Position numbers and translations under genes: made by a program. From Streptomyces venezuelae (GTDB lineage Bacteria; Actinomycetota; Actinomycetes; Streptomycetales; Streptomycetaceae), in the NCBI RefSeq assembly GCF_008642375.1, contig NZ_CP029194.1, positions 1,860,001 to 1,924,000 of the forward strand: 64,000 nt of DNA, in the 5' to 3' direction. Positions 36,350 to 46,350 of this stretch are shown piece by piece. Below the pieces are notes generated by a model that was given only the letters and a program-made list of their open reading frames with translations, was not told the DNA's origin and did not search any database. Position 1 is the first letter of the stretch; every line of letters begins with the position of its first letter.

Positions 36350-37321
36350 TCAGCGGCCCTTTCGCAGCTGGGCGAGGAGGAGGTTCGGGTCCTTCACCTC
36401 GGTGAAGAACGACGCGCTGGGGACGTAGACGGTCTTCCCGCGCACCGCCACGGAGGTCGGGTTGGAGAGGCCGTCCTGCGCGTTGAGGACGACCTTGTGC
36501 GTGCCGTCGGGGCGTACGAGCGCGAGGGCGTTGTCCATGATCAGCGCCGCCAGCGCCGTGTCGTCGTGACCGGTGAAGGCGAAGTCGTCGATCCAGGCGA
36601 GCCCGGTCGCCCTGGTCTCGATCGGGCCCGCGCTCTCGTCGGCCCGGACGGGGATGCGCAACAGCGTCCGCCGGTCGGTGTTGGAGACCCACACGGCACC
36701 GTTGTGGACCTTGAGGCCGTTGGCGCCGACGAGGCCGTCGGGGGCGGGCAGGGGCTGGAGCGCGGTACCCGTGGCCCAGGCGGTGGGCGTCCCACCTTCC
36801 ACCGGGACGCGCCACACCGTTCCGAGCACCGAGTCGGCGGCGTAGAGCACACCGCACTTCTCGTCGAGGGCAAGGCTGTTGGGGAAGCCGTCGGCCGGCA
36901 GCTTCGCGATCTGGACGGGCGCGCTGCCGTCGGCCCCGATGCGCCAGATGCCGTTCTCGCTCGTGCCGGTGGCGTAGGTGACGTAGAGCGTGCCGTCGTG
37001 GGCGCGTGTGATGCCCATGACGGCGGCCACGCCGATGACGGGGGTGTTCGGGTCGGTGACGACGGGCAGGGTCGCGACGCTCCGCTTCCCGCCCTTCTTG
37101 TCGACATTGACGACCTGCCGGGCGAAGCTCATGGTCAGGTTCGCGGAACCGTCCGGTTCGAGGGCGATGTTCTCGGGCGCCTGGCCGAGCGCGAAGTCGA
37201 AGCGGGCGACGATGCGCGGGTCCGTCACGACCGTTTCACCGGCCGCGCCGGGGCCCGCGGCGAGCACGGTGAGGGCGAGGGCGGCCGTGGCGGTGGCAGC
37301 CAGGCGCGGGACTCGGGACAT
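36350..37321 (-). CDS. Secreted SMP-30/NHL-like beta-propeller protein
   Basis: This 323-residue protein has a Sec signal peptide (LAATATAALALTVLAAGPGA, cleavage near AAG-E) and repeated beta-propeller blades such as AHDGTLYVTYATGTSENGIW, ADGFPNSLALDEKCGVLYAA and NGLKVHNGAVWVSNTDRRTL. These resemble SMP-30/gluconolactonase- or strictosidine-synthase-like folds. It could be a lactonase or a structural propeller; metal ligands could not be assigned. AAGGAG precedes ATG 37321. Confidence 0.75.
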   Translation of the reverse strand: MSRVPRLAATATAALALTVLAAGPGAAGETVVTDPRIVARFDFALGQAPENIALEPDGSANLTMSFARQVVNVDKKGGKRSVATLPVVTDPNTPVIGVAAVMGITRAHDGTLYVTYATGTSENGIWRIGADGSAPVQIAKLPADGFPNSLALDEKCGVLYAADSVLGTVWRVPVEGGTPTAWATGTALQPLPAPDGLVGANGLKVHNGAVWVSNTDRRTLLRIPVRADESAGPIETRATGLAWIDDFAFTGHDDTALAALIMDNALALVRPDGTHKVVLNAQDGLSNPTSVAVRGKTVYVPSASFFTEVKDPNLLLAQLRKGR

Positions 37322-37791
37322 GGATCTCTCCTTGGTGGGCACGAGGCGCCGGCGAGCGCGGCGCCGAACAGACGGACGGCCGTGCAGCCGGTCATGGCGA
37401 CGCGGGCACACAGCCACACGACGACACGACGTCCGGTGCCGGGCGAAGCCCGGGCCGACGGATCGCCCACGTGGCCCACGTCCTGGGGCCGGTTGCCTCG
37501 CACTCGGGTGACGCCGGCACCGACCGAGGGAGCAGATGTATCGCCTGCTGCATCTGTCGTCGTGGCGGAGCCCGATCGCCGCGTCCTCGGCGGCTTCTCC
37601 GAGCACACCGTCACCTCCCTCCTCGTCCTCGGCGGACTGCTCGACCTGTCCGACGGCGCCGGTGTCGGCACCGTCGCCACCGGTGCGGCCGTGCCCGTCC
37701 TGGCCCTGGCGAGGGGACGGGCGCCGGTCAGAGTCCCGGAGATCCGGCTTGAGCCGGCGCGAGGTGGAGCCGGCCATCCCCGCGCTCCCTA
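37322..37791. other. 470-base gap upstream of the propeller gene, left of the IS630-type element
   Basis: No convincing gene. A plus-strand frame from about 37562 to 37792 (FSEHTVTSLLVLGGLLDLSD, then GAGVGTVATGAAVPVLALAR) looks mildly hydrophobic but has no ribosome site and no family I recognise. A small hairpin CCGGGC-GAA-GCCCGG is at 37439-37453. The propeller promoter should lie near 37330-37450. Confidence 0.4.
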
Positions 37792-37876
37792 GTGCTGTGA
37801 CCGGGATGGTTCACCGTGGCCGGAGGACGGCTCACGGGACGAGCGCGTTCCGCCAGGCGACTGGTATTACTGGTGC

Positions 37877-38308
37877 ATGCAGGAAGAGACCGCGCGGTCC
37901 GCGATCGACACGTTCATCTCCGCGTTCAACGCCTCGGACGACAGCTATGTGACTGCGTTGCTCTCCCAGGCCCTAACCTCGGACGTGGTCTTCTGGGGAC
38001 CGTTGGGCCGCAGTGAGGGGATCGAGGCGGTCGAGCGGTTCGTGCTGGACATCCGGCGCCACCCCGCGGGGACCGGCACGATGGTGCGCTGTTCGGCGGT
38101 GGACATGCCGGACGAGTGGGCCCGGTACCAGTGGGTCTTCACGACGCCGGATGGAGGCCCCCGCCTGGCGGGAACGGACGTGGTCCATCTGAGGCGGAGC
38201 CTCATCGACCAGGTCATCGTCTTCGCGGGGGAGATCGAGCCGTCAGAGCCCTGCACGCCTATCTACGCTGGGCCTCAGCGGTCCGAAGTGGGCCTCGATT
38301 CTCGTTGA
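37877..38308 (+). CDS. NTF2/SnoaL-like protein inside the IS630-type element
   Basis: This 143-residue cone-shaped NTF2-like protein reads RSAIDTFISAFNASDDSYVT, VVFWGPLGRSEGIEAVERFV, EWARYQWVFTTPDGGPRLAG and IDQVIVFAGE. It is full length for the fold (about 125 residues plus a tail). Such proteins act as small-molecule isomerases, hydratases or binding proteins; no active-site call is possible. The ribosome site is weak. The last residues (GPQRSEVGLDSR) lie at the junction with the transposase remnant and may be junction-derived. Confidence 0.75.
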   Translation: MQEETARSAIDTFISAFNASDDSYVTALLSQALTSDVVFWGPLGRSEGIEAVERFVLDIRRHPAGTGTMVRCSAVDMPDEWARYQWVFTTPDGGPRLAGTDVVHLRRSLIDQVIVFAGEIEPSEPCTPIYAGPQRSEVGLDSR

Positions 38309-38510
38309 ACCCGCGGATCTCATCGCGCACGGTGTCCTCGTCGGCCGCCACCAGCTGGGCGATCACCGGCACCCGGTTCCCGCCGGCCGATGCCGGCAGC
38401 ATCATCGCGCGCCGATAGCGCACCGAGTTGGTGCTGCCCCGGCGCACGATCTGCTGCAGCCGCTGCCCCTCCTGGTCGGTCGGTCTGCGCACACGGACAG
38501 GCTCGGCCAC
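38301..38510 (-). pseudogene. Truncated IS630-family transposase (N-terminal HTH part only)
   Basis: From GTG 38510 the frame reads AEPVRVRRPTDQEGQRLQQI, VRRGSTNSVRYRRAMMLPAS and VIAQLVAADEDTVRDEIRGF, the N-terminal helix-turn-helix region of Streptomyces IS630-type transposases. Similarity stops after FNE at about 38301, where the passenger gene begins, so the DDE catalytic domain is absent. It may still bind the element ends if expressed. Confidence 0.75.
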
Positions 38511-38593
38511 CGCGCCTCCGGCGGTTGGATCGGACGTCACCGCACATCCAACCGCCACGACAACCAACCCGCCGAACCTATGCGGTCACAGCA

Positions 38594-39259
38594 CTAGCGA
38601 CTCGCCAACTCCTTCAGGGCAATGTTGAGTTGGAGGACGTTGACCCGGGGTTCGCCGATGAAGCCGAGGATGCGGTCGTCGGTGTGGTCGGCGACCAGTT
38701 TGTCGACCTGGGCGACGGTGAGGTGGTTCCTCTCCGCGACCCGGTGGACCTGGATCTCGGCGTACTGCGGGGAGATGTGCGGGTCGAGGCCCGAACCGGA
38801 GGAGGTGACCGCGTCGGCGGGCACGTCGGACGGCTTCACCTTGTAGCCGCCGACCGAATTGTCCTTCACCACGGCGGCCTTGGCGTCCTTGACCCACTGG
38901 ATCAGGTCCTCGTTGTCACCGGATCGGTTGGTCGCGCCGGAGAGGATCAGCTTGTACTGCCCGTTGACGCTGTTGGTGCCCAGGCCGTTGGAGGGGCGGG
39001 GCTGGAACCACTTCAGGTCCGGCGCCGCCGTCTCCTCACCTTCCTTGAGGGGGAGGTTGTAGGTCTGGCCGATGAGTTCGGATCCGACGACCTTGCCCTC
39101 GCTCTTGATCTCGGAGCCGTTCGCCTCGCCGGGGAAGGCCACTTGGGCGATGCCGGTGACGGCGAGCGGGTAGAGGACGCCGGTGATCACGCTCAGGACG
39201 AGGAGGGCGCGGAGTCCCGCCCACAGCACTCGGCCGGTGTTCACTGCTGAGTTGTTCAT
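38594..39259 (-). CDS. kdpC: Potassium-transporting ATPase subunit C
   Basis: This 221-residue KdpC has one N-terminal membrane anchor (ALLVLSVITGVLYPLAVTGI) and the typical soluble part with WFQPRPS, SSGSGLDPHISPQYAEIQVH and the tail RVNVLQLNIALKELASR. It helps assembly and ATP affinity of the Kdp pump. Its TAG stop (38594-38596) lies in the CTAG target of the IS630-type element, so the insertion touches the very end of the gene. The original C-terminus may have been a few residues longer or the same. Confidence 0.95.
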   Translation of the reverse strand: MNNSAVNTGRVLWAGLRALLVLSVITGVLYPLAVTGIAQVAFPGEANGSEIKSEGKVVGSELIGQTYNLPLKEGEETAAPDLKWFQPRPSNGLGTNSVNGQYKLILSGATNRSGDNEDLIQWVKDAKAAVVKDNSVGGYKVKPSDVPADAVTSSGSGLDPHISPQYAEIQVHRVAERNHLTVAQVDKLVADHTDDRILGFIGEPRVNVLQLNIALKELASR

Positions 39260-39265
39260 CGTGGA

Positions 39266-41367
<2,102 letters not shown>

Positions 41368-41371
<4 letters not shown>

Positions 41372-43032
41372 GCTGCGAGCCCTTCGGCGAGCGGTCCCAG
41401 CGCGAGGGCCGGGAAGTAGGTGAGACCGGCGATGATCATGATGGTGCCGACCAGCAGGCCCGTGAACAGCGGCTTCTCCGTACGGAGCGTGCCCGCGGTC
41501 TCGGGTACGGGCGTCTGCTCGGCGAGCGAGCCGGCGAGCGCGAGGACGAACACCATCGGCAGGAACCGGCCCAGCAGCATCGCGATGCCGATGGTCGAGT
41601 TGAACCATTGCGTGTCGGCGTTCAGACCCGCGAACGCGGACCCGTTGTTGTTCGCGCCCGAGGTGTAGGCGTAGAGGATCTCGGAGAAGCCGTGCGCGTT
41701 GGAGTTCGTCATCGAGTTCGACGGGGTGTCCAGGACGAACGAGGCCGCCGTGAAGCACAGCACCAGGGCCGGGGTGATCAGGATGTAGCAGGCCGCGAAC
41801 TTGATCTCACGGGTGCCGATCTTCTTGCCCAGGTACTCGGGGGTGCGGCCGACCATCAGACCGGCGATGAACACCGCGATGACCGCCATGATCAGCATGC
41901 CGTACAGACCCGAGCCGACACCGCCGGGCGCGATCTCACCCAGCTGCATGCCCAGCATGGTGATCCCGCCACCGAAGCCGGTGTACGAGGAGTGGAAGGA
42001 GTTCACCGCACCCGTCGAGGTCAGCGTCGTGGCGACCGCGAAGATCGACGAGCCGCCGATACCGAACCGGGTCTCCTTGCCCTCCATCGCCCCGCCGGCA
42101 AGGTCGAAGGCGGGGCCGTTGTGGGCGAACTCGGTCCACAGCATCAGGCCCGTGAACACGATCCAGATCGTGGCCATCGTGCCGAGGATCGCGTACCCCT
42201 GCTTGATGCTCCCGACCATGCGGCCGAAGGTCCGCGTCAGCGCGAAGGGGATCACCAGGATCAGGTAGATCTCGAAGAGATTCGACAGACCGTTGGGGTT
42301 CTCGAAGGGGTGGGACGAGTTGGCGTTGAAGTAACCGCCGCCGTTCGTGCCCAGCTCCTTGATGACCTCCTGCGAAGCCACCGCCCCACCGTTCCACTGC
42401 TGCGTGCCGCCCATGAACTGGCCGACCTCGTGAATGCCGGAGAAGTTCTGGATCGCACCGCAGGCGACGAGGACGAGCGCGCCGATCACGGCGATCGGCA
42501 GCAGGATGCGGACGGTGCCGCGGACCAGGTCGGCCCAGAAGTTGCCCAGCTCACCGGTACGCGACCGGGCGAAGCCACGGACGAGGGCGACGGCCACGGC
42601 CATACCCACGGCCGCCGACACGAAGTTCTGCACCGCCAGGCCGCCGGTCTGCACGACGTGGCCCATGGCCTGCTCGCCGTAGTACGACTGCCAGTTCGTG
42701 TTCGCCACGAACGACGCGGCCGTGTTGAACGCCTGGTCCGGGTCGATCGGCACGAAGCCCAGCGAGCCGGGCAGCGAACCCTGCACCCGCTGGAGCAGGT
42801 AGAGGAAGAGGACGCTCACGGCCGAGAAGGCCAGGACGCCGCGCAGATAGGCGGGCCAGCGCATCTCCGTGTTCGCGTTGGCCCCGATGGCCTTGTAGAT
42901 CCACTTCTCGGGCTTGTAGTGCCTCTCCGAGGAGTACACCTTCGCCATGTAGTCACCCAGCGGCCGGTACGACAGGCCCAGGGCGACGATCAACGCCAGA
43001 AGCTGGAGGACTCCAGCAAGAACAGGACTCAT
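41368..43032 (-). CDS. kdpA: Potassium-transporting ATPase subunit A
   Basis: This 554-residue K+ channel-like subunit has the four selectivity-filter-like loops, including [60 protein letters not shown] and [12 protein letters not shown]. There are about ten membrane spans. ATG 43032 lies 8 bases after the kdpF stop. It is part of the kdpFABC operon, induced by K+ limitation in other bacteria. No kdpDE sensor genes are in the window. Confidence 0.97.
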
Positions 43033-43040
43033 CTCCGCAC

Positions 43041-43130
43041 TCAGAACCTCTCCGGCTTGACGAGGGCGAGGACGAGATAGACCAGCAGGGCGGCGGCCAC
43101 AAGCAGACCGACGATGTTCTCGGCACTCAC
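43041..43130 (-). CDS. kdpF: Potassium-transporting ATPase subunit F (29 residues)
   Basis: This small single-span peptide reads SAENIVGLLVAAALLVYLVL then ALVKPERF, with the KPERF tail typical of KdpF, which stabilises the KdpABC complex. It starts at GTG 43130, which overlaps the stop of the upstream 27-codon frame as GTGA. Confidence 0.9.
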   Translation of the reverse strand: MSAENIVGLLVAAALLVYLVLALVKPERF

Positions 43131-43210
43131 AGCTTGGCCACCCCCTTGGCGATGAAGGCCACCAGCGCGAAGACCGCGATCGTGGTGACGACGAAGGCCA
43201 CGTCGGCCAT
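43127..43210 (-). CDS. 27-residue single-span membrane peptide upstream of kdpF
   Basis: From ATG 43210, with GGGAGC at the right distance, the frame encodes MADVAFVVTTIAVFALVAFI then AKGVAKL and stops at 43127. It is a single hydrophobic helix with a basic end. Its stop overlaps the kdpF start (GTGA), so it is the first cistron of the kdp operon and coupled to kdpF. I recall similar unannotated peptides before kdpF in Streptomyces. It may be an additional small pump subunit or a leader for coupling; neither is shown. Confidence 0.75.
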   Translation of the reverse strand: MADVAFVVTTIAVFALVAFIAKGVAKL

Positions 43211-43386
43211 CGTGAGCTCCCGGATGCAGGAAGAAGGAAGAACGGATTCTCGGACGAGATGAGCAAACCCCTGCTCGGACGGGGTCGCGGCTTCCGTTAA
43301 CGCCCCTCATACGTCCCGCGGCGCCCTCTTGACGCGTCCTCTACGCGATCGCGACCAGCCCGGGAACCTTCCCCCACCCCGTCACG

Positions 43387-43404
43387 TTCTACAGAAGCGT
43401 AGAA
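43387..43404. promoter_or_regulatory. Inverted repeat in the terB promoter region
   Basis: TTCTAC and GTAGAA arms separated by 6 bases lie 30 bases before the terB start, a reasonable place for an operator or for overlapping -10 elements. No regulator can be assigned. Confidence 0.3.
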
Positions 43405-43433
43405 ACAGCCGACGACGACTGGAGTGACGGAAC

Positions 43434-43889
43434 ATGGCCCTGTGGGACCGCATCAAGGAATCCGCATCGGGGATGCAGACCCAGCTGGTGGCGAGGAAGA
43501 ACGACCTGAAGAGCGGCGCCTTCCGGGACGCCAGCATGGCGATGTGCGCACTCGTGGCCGCCGCCGACGGGACGATCGACCCGGCCGAGCGCCGGCGGGT
43601 CGCTCAGCTCATCTCGACGAACGAGGTCCTGCAGAACTTCGACGCGACCGACCTCCAGCGCCGGTTCGACGAGAATCTGAACAAGCTGACGGCCGACTTC
43701 GACTTCGGCCGGGTCGGCGTGCTCCAGGAGATCGCCAAGGCGAAGAAGAAGCCCGCCGAGGCCCGCGCGGTGGTCCAGATAGGCATCGTCATCGGCGGCG
43801 CCGACGGCGACTTCGACAAGACGGAACAGTCCGTCGTCCGCGAGGCCTGCTTCGCCCTCGGCCTGCCGCCCCACGAATTCGACCTCTAG
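43434..43889 (+). CDS. terB: TerB-family tellurite-resistance-type protein
   Basis: This 151-residue all-helical TerB-domain protein begins MALWDRIKESASGMQTQLVA. The metal-binding acidic repeats are ALVAAADGTIDPAERRRVAQ and GIVIGGADGDFDKTEQSVVR. Members bind divalent metal and belong to tellurite-resistance/stress (Ter) systems. No terC/terD partners are nearby. It is divergent from the kdp operon; its leader has a TTCTAC/GTAGAA repeat (43387-43404). Confidence 0.9.
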   Translation: MALWDRIKESASGMQTQLVARKNDLKSGAFRDASMAMCALVAAADGTIDPAERRRVAQLISTNEVLQNFDATDLQRRFDENLNKLTADFDFGRVGVLQEIAKAKKKPAEARAVVQIGIVIGGADGDFDKTEQSVVREACFALGLPPHEFDL

Positions 43890-43919
43890 CCGGGGGCCCG
43901 GTCCGCGGGGGCCGGGGCC

Positions 43920-44852
43920 TTACATCGGGGTGGCCGCGCGGAGGGTGAGGAAGAGGGTGACTGCCGAGTTCGCCGAGGAGAGGGCGGAGGCCGTCGTGCC
44001 GAAGGCCGCGGTCCATGCCGCGAGACCCACCGCGGTGAAGAGCGACGGCCAGGTGCGGGGCTGTGGGGCCGGGCGCAGGAGAGCCGCTACTCGGCGGGGT
44101 ACGGGGCCCGCGCCGGTGACCGCGGGGAGCAGAGGGGTGGTCGTCGGCGGGGCCAGGAGGGCCGCCGTGCCGATCGCCCGGGCCACGCAGCGGCGGCTGG
44201 CGACCACGGCGGCGGCCTCCTCGTCGGCCCAGCGTTCGGCGGTGTAGGCGACGGCGGTACGGAGCGGGCGCAGGAACGGGTTGGCGCGGGCGGCGAGATG
44301 GACCGTCAGGAGGTGCCGGTGGTGGCGCCCCGCCAGGTGGGCCCGCTCGTGGGCGAAAAGCGCCCTGCGTTCGCGGGACGTCAGCGCGGCGAGCATGCCG
44401 GTGCTGACGACGACCCGGCCGCGCCGACGGCCGGGCAGCGCGTAGGCGTAGGGGGCGCCGTCCGGCAGGACGGTCACGGAGGTCTCGGGCAGACCGGCGA
44501 GCGCGGCCTCGGCCCGTCGGCGCGCCCGCACCTGGCGCCGGGCCGCCATGCCGCACGAGACGAGGACGGCGAGCAGGGCCGGGATGGCCGCCCGGCCGGC
44601 CACCTCGTCGTACGGCAGGGCCGCGCGCACCTCGGGGTCCGACCAGGCGTCGGGCAGCGGGTTGCCGGGCAGCTGGGCCGTACCGACGATCATGAGGAGG
44701 CCGAGGCAGAGGGTGCTGCACACCGCGAGGACGCCGGCGACGGCAGAGAGGAGGCGCGTCGCGGTACGGGGATGGAGCCGGCTCTCGGCGAGCCGGGCGA
44801 TGGGCCATGCCGTGAGCGGGAGGACGAGGGGGAGGAAGACGAAGAGTCCCAT
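43920..44852 (-). CDS. M56-family (BlaR1/MecR1-type) membrane metallopeptidase
   Basis: This 310-residue integral membrane protein has the zincin motif HERAH (168-172) inside FAHERAHLAGRHH and a downstream Glu in AERWADEEAAAV. Three or four hydrophobic spans surround it. No penicillin-binding sensor domain is fused, as in most actinobacterial members. It starts 8 bases after the BlaI-type gene; GAGGAAG inside that gene's end serves as ribosome site. The pair is expected to work as protease and cleavable repressor. Confidence 0.9.
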   Translation of the reverse strand: MGLFVFLPLVLPLTAWPIARLAESRLHPRTATRLLSAVAGVLAVCSTLCLGLLMIVGTAQLPGNPLPDAWSDPEVRAALPYDEVAGRAAIPALLAVLVSCGMAARRQVRARRRAEAALAGLPETSVTVLPDGAPYAYALPGRRRGRVVVSTGMLAALTSRERRALFAHERAHLAGRHHRHLLTVHLAARANPFLRPLRTAVAYTAERWADEEAAAVVASRRCVARAIGTAALLAPPTTTPLLPAVTGAGPVPRRVAALLRPAPQPRTWPSLFTAVGLAAWTAAFGTTASALSSANSAVTLFLTLRAATPM

Positions 44853-44860
44853 GGTTCGTG

Positions 44861-45346
44861 TCAGCGGTCTTCCTCGGGGGAAGCCGTGGACGCGGAGAGG
44901 CCGGAGGCACGGGAAGGGTCGGAGGCGTCGGAGAGGTCCGGGGACTCCGGTTCTGCGGCCAGGAGTTCACGGAGGAGCAGCTCGTCGTTCTTGGAGAGTG
45001 CCGTGACGAAGCTGGCGAGTACCGCCTGACGGTCCGCCTCCGCGTCCAGCACCTTGCGCATCCGGAGCGCGGCGAGCCCCGCCTCGTCGGACACGGCCGT
45101 CCAGACGAAGGAGCGCCCCGCCCGCTCGCGCTCCACCGCGCCCTTGCCGTGCAGCCGGGTCAGGATCGTGATCACGGTGGTGTAGGCGAGGTCGCCGCCG
45201 AGGCGCTCCTGCACCCATGCCACGGGCACCGGTTCGGCGGCGCCCTTGAGCACGGAGAGGACGTGCGCCTCCAGCTCTCCCTGGCCGCGCCTGCTCTGCG
45301 AGGGCCGCGTCCCGTCTCCGCCCCGGTTTCCGCCCCGGTCGTTCAT
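44861..45346 (-). CDS. BlaI/MecI/CopY-family transcriptional repressor
   Basis: This 161-residue winged-helix repressor has QGELEAHVLSVLKGAAEPVP, WVQERLGGDLAYTTVITILT and RLHGKGAVERERAGRSFVWT, the family DNA-binding region. The C-terminal helices end in an acidic Ser-rich tail. It is normally inactivated by the M56 protease encoded next to it. The targets, in addition to its own operon, are unknown. Copper and beta-lactam signals are known for relatives. Confidence 0.92.
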   Translation of the reverse strand: MNDRGGNRGGDGTRPSQSRRGQGELEAHVLSVLKGAAEPVPVAWVQERLGGDLAYTTVITILTRLHGKGAVERERAGRSFVWTAVSDEAGLAALRMRKVLDAEADRQAVLASFVTALSKNDELLLRELLAAEPESPDLSDASDPSRASGLSASTASPEEDR

Positions 45347-45381
45347 GCCGCCCCCCTCCCTCCGGTCCCGTACTTGTCACT

Positions 45382-46311
45382 TCAGAAGACGGAGAGACCC
45401 GTGATGGTGGTGAAGCGGTCCAGGGCGGCGACGCCGGCGACCGAGTTTCCGCGGTCGTCGAGGCCCGGGCTCCAGACGCAGAGGGTGCAGCGGCCCGGGA
45501 CGACGGCGATGATGGCGCCGCCCACCCCGCTCTTGCCGGGGAGCCCGACCCGGTAGGCGAAGTCGCCCGCCGCGTCGTACGTGCCGCAGGTCATCATCAC
45601 GGCGTTGACCTGCTTGGCCTGGCTGCGGGGGAGCAGGCGGGAGCCGTCGGAGCGGATGCCGTGCCGGGCGAGGAAGCCGGTGGCGACGGCGAGGTCGGCG
45701 CAGGAGGCCTCGATCGAGCACTGCCGGAAGTACTCGCGGAGAAGGGTCGGCACGGGGGTGGTGATGTTGCCGTAGGAGGCCATGAAGTGGGCGAGGGCGG
45801 CGTTGCGGTCGCCGTGGGCGGTCTCGGACGCGACGACGTCCCGGTTGAAGTCGAGGTCCGGGTTGGCGGACTCCGCACGCAGGAATTCGAGGAGGCTGCC
45901 GGAGGCGTCTCCGGTCATGCGGTGCAGGCGGTCGGTGACGACGAGGGCGCCGGCGTTGATGAACGGGTTGCGGGGGATGCCGTGCTCGTACTCCAGCTGG
46001 ACGAGCGAGTTGAAGGGGTTGCCGGAGGGTTCGCGGCCGACGTGCTCCCAGAGGCTGTCGCCTTCCCGGGCGAGGTCGAGGGCGAGCGTGAAGACCTTGG
46101 TGACGGACTGGGTGGAGAAGGGCTGCTGCCACTCCCCCACCCCGTACACCGTGCCGTCGAGCTCCGCCACGGCCATCCCGAAGCGGTTCGGGTCGACGGC
46201 GGCGAGGGCCGGGATGTAGTCGGCCGGGCGGCCCCGGCCGGCGAGGCCCTCGATCTCCTCGCCGATGCGTTCGAGTACGGGCAGGAAGGACTGCTGGAAG
46301 GACTGCGCCAT
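45382..46311 (-). CDS. glsA: Glutaminase A
   Basis: This 309-residue serine-dependent glutaminase converts L-glutamine to glutamate plus ammonia. It shows the SxxK active site Ser69-Val-Thr-Lys72 in FSTQSVTKVF, plus GREPSGNPFNSLVQLE, NPFINAGALVVTD, SYGNITTPV and the C-terminal GKSGVGGAI. It is full length for the family and has no STAS or ankyrin extension. The upstream ribosome site is weak. Confidence 0.95.
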   Translation of the reverse strand: MAQSFQQSFLPVLERIGEEIEGLAGRGRPADYIPALAAVDPNRFGMAVAELDGTVYGVGEWQQPFSTQSVTKVFTLALDLAREGDSLWEHVGREPSGNPFNSLVQLEYEHGIPRNPFINAGALVVTDRLHRMTGDASGSLLEFLRAESANPDLDFNRDVVASETAHGDRNAALAHFMASYGNITTPVPTLLREYFRQCSIEASCADLAVATGFLARHGIRSDGSRLLPRSQAKQVNAVMMTCGTYDAAGDFAYRVGLPGKSGVGGAIIAVVPGRCTLCVWSPGLDDRGNSVAGVAALDRFTTITGLSVF

Positions 46312-46350
46312 GAGCGCATTGTGCCCGGCCGTGGCCGGCTCGGTTACGGC

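Larger units (their letters stand above)
37792..38594. mobile_element. IS630-type mini-element carrying an NTF2-like passenger gene
   Basis: An 803-base element is bounded by inverted repeats GTGCTGTGACCG (37792-37803) and CGGTCACAGCAC (38583-38594). An imperfect extension (GGTTC shared about 19 bases in) follows. Both ends lie in the tetranucleotide CTAG, with a TA duplication, which is the IS630/Tc1 target pattern. Inside the right end is the 5-prime part of an IS630-type transposase gene on the minus strand; the catalytic part is missing, and in its place is an intact plus-strand NTF2-like gene. The element cannot move by itself but could be mobilised in trans. Confidence 0.75.

Noticed and set aside
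37562..37792. Plus-strand frame with hydrophobic Leu/Val/Gly residues left of the IS630-type element
   Set aside because: No ribosome site and no recognised family; it stops at the element boundary. Kept only as part of the gap description.
43211..43433. Riboswitch (K+ or c-di-AMP type) upstream of the kdp operon
   Set aside because: The 223-base gap shows no ydaO-like conserved core by eye; only ordinary promoter-like DNA.
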